Below, piece after piece: positions 54,982 to 64,000 of a stretch of DNA of 64,000 nt. The stretch covers positions 99,213-163,212 of the forward strand of contig NZ_JABLSI010000002.1 of assembly GCF_019303475.1 (NCBI RefSeq), given 5' to 3'. Each line of letters opens with the position of its first letter. The first letter of the stretch is position 1. Under the pieces are notes generated by a model. The model worked only from the letters and a program-made list of their open reading frames with translations, did not search any database and was not told the origin of the DNA. The position numbers and the translations under genes were made by a program. Source of the stretch: Streptomyces sp. JJ38 (GTDB lineage: Bacteria; Actinomycetota; Actinomycetes; Streptomycetales; Streptomycetaceae).

Positions 54982-55303
54982 GCAGCACTTCGCTCGACCA
55001 TCACAGGGGCTGGCGACTGTGAGGTACTCGAGCACGGCGTGACATACCGCACCGCCGGCGCGCGGCGCGCGTGGTACGCGCCGCCGCCCGTGGGAGCCGA
55101 CCGGTGCGTGGACACCCCGGCCGTGGGGTAGGCGATCGATCTATCCTGGGCACTCGGACAGCGCGGTCCGTGACCTGCCAAGAGCGAGAATGTCCTGACA
55201 TCAGGTGTGCCCGCGCTGACGGCGACGCAACCGCAGCAGCCGCTGGCCGGGCGCACCACAGTGCCGCCAAGAGCTGCCGAAGAGCTGCAAGGAGCCGCCC
55301 CTC
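54982..55303. other. desaturase - ppc divergent region
   Basis: It holds the desaturase upstream sequence and the ppc leader. A TATCCT box at 55142-55147 is a candidate ppc -10, without a good -35, leaving a leader of about 150 nt. No coding sequence was supported. Confidence 0.35.
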
Positions 55304-58048
<2,745 letters not shown>

Positions 58049-58064
58049 CCACGCCCCTGCCGCC

Positions 58065-58105
58065 GGAGGCGGCGCGCGGGGTGTCACGCCCCGCGCGCCG
58101 CCTCC
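58065..58105. terminator. ppc terminator overlapping the MMPL gene end
   Basis: A perfect 17-bp stem (58065-58081 with 58089-58105) and a 7-nt loop. The MMPL stop codon (58084-58086) is in the loop and the right arm encodes its last residues. Confidence 0.75.
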
Positions 58106-60360
58106 CCGGCGCCCTCGGCCCGCACCCGCGGCAGCAGGCGGTCCAGCGCGCGCGGCATCCACCAGGCCGCGCGCCCGAGCAGGGTGAGCGCGGCCGGGAC
58201 GAGCAGCAGGCGCACCACGGTGGCGTCGACGAGCACGCTGACGGCCAGCCCGAGGCCGAGCATCTTGACGACGATGACGTCGCTCAGCACGAACGCCCCG
58301 AACACGCTGACCATGATCAGCGCGGCGCAGGAGATGACGCGGGCGGTGACCTCCAGGGCGTGGGCGACGCTCGCGTGGCTGTCGCCCGTCCGCAGCCAGG
58401 CGGCGTGCACCCGGGAGAGCAGGAACACCTCGTAGTCCATGCTGAGCCCGAACACGATGGCGAACATCATCATCGGCACGTAGCTCTCGATGGGCACCGT
58501 TCCGTTGACGCCGAGGGCGGGGCCGCCCCAGCCCCACTGGAAGACGGCGACCAGCACCCCGTAGGCGGCGGCGATGGAGAGCAGGTTCAGCACGGCCGCC
58601 TTGACCGCGACGAGCACCCCCCGGAACACGGTGAGGATGATGAGGAAGGCCAGGCCGACGACGACGGCGATGATGACCGGCAGCCGGCCGGCGATGACGT
58701 CGCGGAAGTCGACCTGTGCGGCGGTGACGCCGGTGACGTAGCCGCTCGCCTCCGTGCCGCGGGTGACCTCGGGCAGCGTGTCGTCCGCCAGCCGGTGGAC
58801 GAGGTCGGTGGTCGCCGCGTCCTGCGGGGCCTGGGCGGGGGTCACGGTCGACAGCAGCACGTCGCCGTCGCCGACGGCCTGGGGCGGCGTGGCCCCGGTG
58901 GCCCCGGGCAGGTTCTTCAGGGCGTCGCCGAGGGAGGACGCGAGGGCGTCGCGCTGGTCCTCGGGAACCCCGGCCTGGTCGACGACGACGGTGAGCTGGC
59001 CGTTGGTGCCCACGCCGAAACCGGAGGAGATGAGGTCGTAGGCCCTGCGGTCGGTGAAGGAGGCCGGGTCCGCGCCGTCGTCGATGTGCCCGAGCCGCAG
59101 CGACAGCAGCGGGATGGCCAGGATGAGCAGGACGACGACACCGGCGCCGAGGACGGGCCAGGGGTGCCGGCGGACGAAGCCGGCCCACCGGTGCCAGGTG
59201 CCGCCAGCGGCGGCCCCGGAGGCGGCCGGCGTCGTCTCGGCCACGGGGGTGCGCACATGCAGCCGGTCGATGCCGCGGCCCGCCATGCCCAGCAGCGCGG
59301 GCGCGAGGGTGAGGGCGCCGAGGAGCGCGGTCAGGACGGTGATCGCGGCGGCCATGCCGAGCCGCCCGATGAAGGTGAGCCCGGATGCGTAGAGGCCGCC
59401 GAGCGCGACGATGACCGTGCTGCCGGAGACGAGGACCGCGTGCCCGGCGCTCGCGACCGCGCGTCCCGCGCTGTCGGCGGCCTCGCCCCCGTCCAGGAGG
59501 AGCTGCCGGTGGCGGGTGATGAGGAAGAGGGCGTAGTCGATGCCGACGCCGATGCCGATCATCGTGGCGAGCGTCGGGGACACCGAAGCGAACGTCACCT
59601 GCGCCGCGACCAGGCCCAGCACCGCGACGCCCACGACGACCGCGGCGAGCGCGGACAGCAGTGGGACGGCCGCGGCCACGACACTGCCGAAGGTGAGCAG
59701 GAGGAGGACGACGGCGACGCCGTAGCCGATGCCCTCGCTCATGGTGTCGGCCGGGGCGGGGCGGGCCAGTTCCCCGAGTCCGGCGCCGTACTCGACCTGC
59801 ACGCCCGCCGAGCGCAGCGGCTGGACGGCGGCGTCGACCTCGTCGATGTAGTCCTGGCCCAGGGTCTGCGGGTTGGTGTCGAAGCGGACCGTCAGATAGG
59901 CGGTGCGGCCGTCCTTCGAGACGGCCGACGGATCGCGGCCCGAGTCCGCGAACGGGTTGGTCACCGAGGTGACGTGCGGGAGCTTCCCGAGGGCGGTGGC
60001 GGTGTCGGCCGTCTGCCGCGTGTACCGGCTCAGCCCGTCCTCGTCGTGCAGGACGACGGGGGCGCTCGTGCCGCTCAGCTGCGGGGCGTGCTCGCTGAGG
60101 ACGTCCGCGCCGCGCTGGGCGGAGGAGTCGGAGAGGGTGAAGTCGTCGGAGTAGTCGCCGCCCCAGACGGCGGCGGCCGTGTGCGCTCCGGCCAGGGCGA
60201 CCACCCACGCGAGCAGGACCGTGACCCAGTGCCGGGCGCACCACCGGCCCAGCCGGTACAGGAGGGCACCGCGGCCGGAGGAGGGGGCGCCGGAGGAGGG
60301 GGCTCCGCGCCCCGCCGCGTTGGACGGCGGGCCGCCGGGCCCGCCGGAGGGTGCCGCCAT
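58084..60360 (-). CDS. MMPL/RND-family membrane transporter
   Basis: A 758-residue transporter with the MMPL duplicated plan: one helix, an extracytoplasmic loop (about 65-185), five or six helices, a second helix, loop and helix set. GIGVGIDYALFLITRHR and FGLSMDYEVFLLSR carry the conserved proton-relay Asp-Tyr pairs. It resembles lipid or antibiotic exporters. ATG 60360 is chosen; GTG 60423 would add 21 residues. The N-terminal 40 residues have GAPSSG repeats. Confidence 0.88.
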   Translation of the reverse strand: MAAPSGGPGGPPSNAAGRGAPSSGAPSSGRGALLYRLGRWCARHWVTVLLAWVVALAGAHTAAAVWGGDYSDDFTLSDSSAQRGADVLSEHAPQLSGTSAPVVLHDEDGLSRYTRQTADTATALGKLPHVTSVTNPFADSGRDPSAVSKDGRTAYLTVRFDTNPQTLGQDYIDEVDAAVQPLRSAGVQVEYGAGLGELARPAPADTMSEGIGYGVAVVLLLLTFGSVVAAAVPLLSALAAVVVGVAVLGLVAAQVTFASVSPTLATMIGIGVGIDYALFLITRHRQLLLDGGEAADSAGRAVASAGHAVLVSGSTVIVALGGLYASGLTFIGRLGMAAAITVLTALLGALTLAPALLGMAGRGIDRLHVRTPVAETTPAASGAAAGGTWHRWAGFVRRHPWPVLGAGVVVLLILAIPLLSLRLGHIDDGADPASFTDRRAYDLISSGFGVGTNGQLTVVVDQAGVPEDQRDALASSLGDALKNLPGATGATPPQAVGDGDVLLSTVTPAQAPQDAATTDLVHRLADDTLPEVTRGTEASGYVTGVTAAQVDFRDVIAGRLPVIIAVVVGLAFLIILTVFRGVLVAVKAAVLNLLSIAAAYGVLVAVFQWGWGGPALGVNGTVPIESYVPMMMFAIVFGLSMDYEVFLLSRVHAAWLRTGDSHASVAHALEVTARVISCAALIMVSVFGAFVLSDVIVVKMLGLGLAVSVLVDATVVRLLLVPAALTLLGRAAWWMPRALDRLLPRVRAEGAGEAARGA

Positions 60361-60493
60361 GCCGCTCCCGTGCCTGCGAGAAGACGGTGCCGGACGCCGC
60401 CCCACGGGGTTGGTGTCCGGCACACGCGCGTGGCTCTCACCGTAGGTCCGGGCCGGGGACGCGGCATGCCCCTCGGGCCGTTCGGGGGACGCT

Positions 60494-60526
60494 CCGTCCG
60501 GGGGTCATGGGGGTGGCCCCGGACGG
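60494..60526 (-). terminator. tam terminator
   Basis: A perfect 10-bp stem (60494-60503 with 60517-60526) with a 13-nt loop lies 8 bp after the tam stop. Confidence 0.6.
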
Positions 60527-60533
60527 GCGGGGG

Positions 60534-61352
60534 TCAGGCGGGTTTGCGGGCCACCGCGAAGATCCGGCGGAACGGGAACACCGTGCCGTCCGGGCCCTCG
60601 GGGTAGGCGGCCCGCAGGAGGTCGCGGTACTCGGCGACGAACGCCTCCGCGGCCTCGGGGTCGTCGGCGAGGGTCGTCAGCACCGGGCGCAGGGCCGTGC
60701 CGCGCACCCAGTCGAGCACGGCGTCGCGGCCCTGGAGGAGCTGGACGTACGTCGTCTCCCACACGTCGGCCGTGCAGCCGAGGTCGGTGAGCCACCGAAG
60801 GTACTCGGCCGGTTCGAGGATGTGGACGTAGCGACGGCCCTGATCAGCCAGGCGTGCCCGCCAGCGGGGGGAGTCGCACAGCTCGCCGAGCAGCGCGTGG
60901 CTGGGCGAGGTGAAGTTGCCGGGCACCTGGAAGGCGAGGACGCCGCCGGGCGGCAGCGCCTCCAGCCAGGACTTGAAGCGTTCCGCGTGGCCGCGCACCC
61001 ACTGGAGGGCGGCGTTGGAGACGATCAGGTCGTACTGCTCCTGGGGTTCCCAGTCCGCGATGTCGCCGCGGGCGAAGTGGAGGTGTCCGCCGCCCGGGGT
61101 GCCGCCTTCACGCGTCCGGGCGGCGGCGAGCATCTGGGGTGAGCTGTCGTAGCCGGTGATGCGCGCGTCCGGCCAGCGGCGGGCGAGCAGCTCCGTCACG
61201 TTGCCGGGGCCGCAGCCCAGGTCGGCTATGCGGGCCGGGCGCCCGGTCGCGGGCAGCTGGGGTATGCGTTCCAGCAGGTCGTGGAACGGGCGGGTGCGGT
61301 GGTCCGTGTGCTGAAGGTAGATCTGTGGGTCCCAGGTTGGAGCGGACGACAT
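60534..61352 (-). CDS. tam: trans-aconitate 2-methyltransferase
   Basis: A 272-residue SAM-dependent methyltransferase beginning WDPQIYLQHTDHRTRPFHDLLERI, a hallmark of Tam, followed by motif I IADLGCGPGNVTELLARRWP (about 42-61), GYDSSPQML, and SNAALQWV. It detoxifies trans-aconitate, an inhibitor of aconitase. The start is ATG 61352 behind GAGGAGG. It diverges from the marR-family gene, the arrangement of tam/tamR in S. coelicolor. Confidence 0.9.
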   Translation of the reverse strand: MSSAPTWDPQIYLQHTDHRTRPFHDLLERIPQLPATGRPARIADLGCGPGNVTELLARRWPDARITGYDSSPQMLAAARTREGGTPGGGHLHFARGDIADWEPQEQYDLIVSNAALQWVRGHAERFKSWLEALPPGGVLAFQVPGNFTSPSHALLGELCDSPRWRARLADQGRRYVHILEPAEYLRWLTDLGCTADVWETTYVQLLQGRDAVLDWVRGTALRPVLTTLADDPEAAEAFVAEYRDLLRAAYPEGPDGTVFPFRRIFAVARKPA

Positions 61353-61448
61353 GTGTGGTGCCTCCTCGCGTGCGTCGGACCGGCCCTGCCTGACAGGCGG
61401 TCCCGGCCATCGGAGCCTTCCACCCTGGAAAGGTCGTCACCCCTCGAA

Positions 61449-61471
61449 TTTATCTCGATATCAAGAAACTT
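61449..61471. promoter_or_regulatory. TamR-type operator in the tam-tamR gap
   Basis: TTTATCTCGATATCAAGAAA (61449-61468) centres on GATATC with imperfect TCTC/AAGA arms. It matches the MarR-family motif ATCTTGATATCAAGAT with one mismatch in the left arm. It overlaps the -35 region of tamR. Confidence 0.65.
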
Positions 61472-61488
61472 TATGGCGACACAACTAC

Positions 61489-61494
61489 TACACT
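61489..61494 (+). promoter_or_regulatory. tamR -10 element; leaderless message
   Basis: TACACT lies 6 bp before ATG 61501, so transcription should start at or next to the initiation codon. No ribosome binding site is visible. Confidence 0.5.
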
Positions 61495-61500
61495 GATCGC

Positions 61501-62004
61501 ATGGAGGACGAGGTCGATCGACTGGTGGCAGCGTGGCGCCGTGAACGCCCCGATCTCGACGTGGAACCGCTCGAAGTGCTCAGCCGGGTCAGTCGGCTCG
61601 CCCGCCACCTCGACCGGGCCCGTCGGATCGCGTTCGCGGAGCACGGGCTGGAGCCCTGGGAGTTCGACGTCCTCACCTCCCTGCGGCGCGCCGGGGCGCC
61701 CTACCAGCTCTCCCCCGGCCAGCTCCTCACCCAGACGCTGGTGACCTCCGGCACCATGACGAACCGGATCGACCGGCTCGCCAAGAAGGGCCTCGTCGAG
61801 CGGCTGCCCGACCCCAGCGACCGCCGCGGCGTCCTCGTCCGCCTCACCGACGAGGGCCGCGACCGCGCGGACCAGGCCCTCGCCGGGCTGCTCGCCCAGG
61901 AGCGGGCCATCCTCGTCGAGCTGTCCACCGCCCAGCGCTCGGATCTCGCCGGGCTGCTGCGTCGGCTCACCGCCCCCTTCGACAACGTTCCCGTCGGTCC
62001 CTGA
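61501..62004 (+). CDS. tamR: MarR-family regulator TamR
   Basis: A 167-residue MarR protein with winged-helix features (LTQTLVTSGTMTNRIDRLAKKGLVERLPDPSDRRGVLVRLTDEG, about 78-121). The N-terminal helix RVSRLARHLDRARRIAF precedes the winged helix. In S. coelicolor TamR represses tam and itself, and releases DNA on trans-aconitate or citrate. Assignment rests on divergence from tam and on the operator between them. Confidence 0.85.
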   Translation: MEDEVDRLVAAWRRERPDLDVEPLEVLSRVSRLARHLDRARRIAFAEHGLEPWEFDVLTSLRRAGAPYQLSPGQLLTQTLVTSGTMTNRIDRLAKKGLVERLPDPSDRRGVLVRLTDEGRDRADQALAGLLAQERAILVELSTAQRSDLAGLLRRLTAPFDNVPVGP

Positions 62005-62016
62005 CGTCAGGGACCG
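61995..62016. terminator. 22-bp palindrome over two convergent stop codons
   Basis: Arms CGGTCCCTGAC (61995-62005) and GTCAGGGACCG (62006-62016) are perfectly symmetrical and include both the tamR and the downstream regulator stop codons, each preceded by GGTCCC (Gly-Pro). It can form a 9-bp stem with an ACGT loop. Confidence 0.6.
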
Positions 62017-62759
62017 GGCTGTGCCGCCGGGCCACCCCCGCCCCGGGGTCCGCCCGGGGCCCCTCCCGCCGCGCCGATCCCCGCCCGGCGCGCCAGCGCC
62101 ACCGCGGCGAGCGTCGAGTGGACGCCCAGCTTGCCCAGGACGTTCTGCATGTGCGTCCGCACCGTGTGCGGGGACAGGTACAGCCGCTCCGCGACCGCGT
62201 TCCGCCCGAGCCCCGCCACCATGCACCGCAGCACCTCGTGCTCCCGCGGGGTCAGCGAGGCCAGCAGCCGCTCCCCCTCGCTGCGCTGCCGCGCCCCCGC
62301 CGTCAGCTCCCGCAGCACGCCCGTCAACAGGGCGGGCGGCACGTGCGTCTCGTCCCGCAGCGCCCCCCGGACGACGAGCAGCAGCCGGGACAGCGACACC
62401 CCCTTGGCCACCCAGCCCGCGGCCCCCGCCTGGAACGCCGCGGCCGCGCGCCGCGAGTCGTCCCGCGCCGCCAGCACGACCGTCCGCAGCCCCGGATGCC
62501 CCCGCCGCAGCCGCGCCAGCAGCGGCGCCCCCTCCACCGAGCCGGGCCCCGGCTCCCCGCCCGAGCCGATCAGCTCGACGTCGACCAGCAGCACCGCGAA
62601 GGGCCGCCCGTCCGCCGCGCCCCGCTCCAGACAGCGCTCCACGGCCTCACCGCTCGACGTCGCCGCCGGCTCCATGTCCGGCTCGGCCGCGAGCGCCGCG
62701 GCCATCGACTCGGCGAACACCCGGTGGCCGTCCGCCACCAGTACCCGGATCCGTCGCAC
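62007..62759 (-). CDS. NarL/LuxR-family response regulator
   Basis: A 250-residue two-domain regulator from GTG 62759 behind GAGGGGTGGG. The receiver (1-130) begins IRVLVADGHRVFAESM and has LLVDVEL with a usable aspartate and WVAKGVS with the lysine, but only one acid in the first strand. The C-terminal LuxR HTH (about 165-225) has LTPREHEVLRCMVAGLGRNAVAERLYLSPHTVRTHMQNVLGKLGV. No kinase gene is adjacent. Its tail is Gly/Pro-rich. Confidence 0.85.
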   Translation of the reverse strand: MRRIRVLVADGHRVFAESMAAALAAEPDMEPAATSSGEAVERCLERGAADGRPFAVLLVDVELIGSGGEPGPGSVEGAPLLARLRRGHPGLRTVVLAARDDSRRAAAAFQAGAAGWVAKGVSLSRLLLVVRGALRDETHVPPALLTGVLRELTAGARQRSEGERLLASLTPREHEVLRCMVAGLGRNAVAERLYLSPHTVRTHMQNVLGKLGVHSTLAAVALARRAGIGAAGGAPGGPRGGGGPAAQPGP

Positions 62760-62906
62760 ACACCCCACCCCTCGGCACACCCCCGGCACAGTGCGGACCA
62801 GGGTACGGACGCCGGGCCCCGGCGGAAGCCCCGCCGCGACATCCGTCCGGACCCCGGCCCGCAAAAGCGCTCCCGGCCCAGGCCCCCGGCGGCCTAGTGT
62901 GACGGC

Positions 62907-63356
62907 ATGTACACCCTCGACACGACGGTCAGCGCAGCCCGCCGCGACCTGCTGGTCTCCCGGCTGCGGGAGACCAACACCCGGCGCTCCCCCGTCCTCG
63001 CCGCGATGCGCGACACCCCGCTGGACGCCGACGTCCCCGTGCACGTCCACGCCCTCGATCCCGGCGACGGCGACGCTCTCGTCGGCGGGCTCGTCGGGCA
63101 CGTCTGGGGGCGGTGGCTGCACGTCGACTACCTGTGGGTCGACGAGCACCGGCGCGGCGCCGGGCTCGGCGGCCGTCTCCTCGCCCGCGCCGAGGAGACG
63201 GCCCGCCGAGAGCACGACTGCCTCTTCGCCCGAGTCGGCACGTGGGACTTCCAGGCCCCCGGCTTCTACCAACTGCACGGCTACACCATCGCGCTGGCGC
63301 TGCCCGACTACCCGCCCGGCGTCACCGACTACCTGCTCACCAAGCCGCTCACCTGA
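62907..63356 (+). CDS. GNAT-family N-acetyltransferase
   Basis: A 149-residue GNAT with the acetyl-CoA motif VDEHRRGAGLGGRLLARAEETAR (about 78-100) preceded by WLHVDYLWV and followed by FQAPGFYQLHGY. Substrate unknown. A TAGTGT box ends 6 bp before ATG 62907, suggesting a leaderless message. The last 8 bp overlap the end of the convergent regulator gene. Confidence 0.85.
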   Translation: MYTLDTTVSAARRDLLVSRLRETNTRRSPVLAAMRDTPLDADVPVHVHALDPGDGDALVGGLVGHVWGRWLHVDYLWVDEHRRGAGLGGRLLARAEETARREHDCLFARVGTWDFQAPGFYQLHGYTIALALPDYPPGVTDYLLTKPLT

Positions 63357-63999
63357 GCAGCCCCGTCCGCGCGGCCAGGGCCGCCGCCTCCAGCCGGGAA
63401 CCCACCTCCAGCTTGGACAGCACCCGCTGCACATGCGTCCGCGCCGTGCTCGGCGCGATCCCCAGCGCCGCCGCGATCCCCCGGGTGTCCTCCCCCTCCG
63501 CCACCCGGGTCAGCACCTCGACCTCCCGGACCGTCAGCAGGGCCCGCAGCCGCGCGGCCTCCTCCTCCGGCTCCGGCGCCGGGTGCAGCAGCTCGGTGAA
63601 CGCCTGCCGCAACAGCTCCGGCGTGACCGCCGCCTCCCCCGCCCGCACCCGGCACAGCGCCCGGTCCACCTGGGCCACCCGCTCCCCGCAGGGCACGTAG
63701 CCGCACGCCCCGGCGGCGAACGCGGCCGCCACGCCCCGCGGATGGGGCACCGGGCCGAGTACGACGACGGACGTCAGCGGCTGCCGCGCCCTGATCAGCG
63801 CCACGGACTCGAAGGCCTCCGGCGCCCCGGGCGCCCCCGTGCCCCACAGGCACACCTCGGGCCGCCTGCGCACGACCACCTCGACGGCCTCCGCGTCCGG
63901 GGTCAGGGCCGCCAGCACCCGGTGCCCGCGCAGTCGCAGCGCCGAGGCCAACGCCTCGGCCTGCAACCGGTACTCGTCGACGACCACGACCCGTACCCC
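63349..63999 (-). CDS. NarL-type regulator with degenerate receiver (5' end outside window)
   Basis: At least 216 residues; the frame is open to the right edge, where VRVVVVDEYRLQ marks the first receiver strand, so only a few N-terminal residues are lost. The acceptor strand reads RPEVCLWGTGAPGA with no aspartate, and the conserved lysine is also missing (CGYVPCGERV). The C-terminal HTH is intact (LTVREVEVLTRVAEGEDTRGIAAALGIAPSTARTHVQRVLSKL). It is an atypical regulator that cannot be phosphorylated in the usual way. It overlaps the GNAT gene end by 8 bp. Confidence 0.8.
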   Translation of the reverse strand, partial: GVRVVVVDEYRLQAEALASALRLRGHRVLAALTPDAEAVEVVVRRRPEVCLWGTGAPGAPEAFESVALIRARQPLTSVVVLGPVPHPRGVAAAFAAGACGYVPCGERVAQVDRALCRVRAGEAAVTPELLRQAFTELLHPAPEPEEEAARLRALLTVREVEVLTRVAEGEDTRGIAAALGIAPSTARTHVQRVLSKLEVGSRLEAAALAARTGLLR

Positions 64000-64000
64000 C

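Overview
The window is 64 kb of very GC-rich chromosomal DNA with the codon bias, gene order and regulatory sites of a Streptomyces. The order ndh - ppx - DUF501 - divIC - eno - two rpf genes - CYP107-type P450, then mazG, mfd, glmU - prs - rplY - pth, ppc and tam/tamR matches, from memory, the conserved core of Streptomyces chromosomes. No insertion sequence, prophage or CRISPR array was seen.

Layout: 0-3 kb holds the end of an acyl-CoA dehydrogenase gene, a dihydroorotase-family amidohydrolase and a FrnE/DsbA-like oxidoreductase. 3-8.7 kb holds type II NADH dehydrogenase, with two Rex-like operators upstream, and the ppx-DUF501-divIC-eno group. 9-12.6 kb has two secreted resuscitation-promoting-factor (Rpf) muralytic enzymes and a P450; the first Rpf gene is preceded by a clear c-di-AMP (ydaO-type) riboswitch and a perfect Crp-like palindrome. 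12.7-19.1 kb carries a LAL regulator, MazG, a SurA-like lipoprotein, an EF-hand protein and small membrane proteins. 19.3-22.2 kb carries a GNAT, an NmrA-family protein behind a MerR-type promoter, and a membrane acyltransferase.

22.2-28.6 kb is the most unusual segment: a compact glycan locus with a GT2 glycosyltransferase, an alpha-2,8-polysialyltransferase-family protein, a protein whose C-terminus carries sialylmotif-like sequences of family GT29, and a single-chain GT8-TPR-polysaccharide pyruvyltransferase. These predict a pyruvylated, possibly nonulosonate-containing surface glycan. It is followed by a Ser/Thr kinase with a proline-rich membrane partner and an orphan HTH-methyltransferase-specificity fusion, divergent from a lipoprotein across a dense TTCAC/GTGAA operator cluster.

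33.7-41.3 kb holds mfd, a MacB/FtsX-type ABC exporter and tRNA-Gln(TTG), with an HTH/LAGLIDADG-like gene ending 11 nt before the tRNA. 42.2-48.0 kb holds an orphan histidine kinase and a cluster of intracellular toxin-fold/SUKH proteins: YwqJ deaminase plus SUKH-3, WHH nuclease fused to SUKH, and deaminase fused to SUKH-4. 48.1-58 kb returns to housekeeping: a coiled-coil protein, glmU-prs-rplY-pth, a desaturase-tetR operon with tandem operators, and ppc. 58-64 kb holds an MMPL transporter, the tam/tamR pair, two NarL-type regulators (one cut by the window edge, with a degenerate receiver) and a GNAT.

Functions are from motifs read by eye and from family knowledge; no database search was run.
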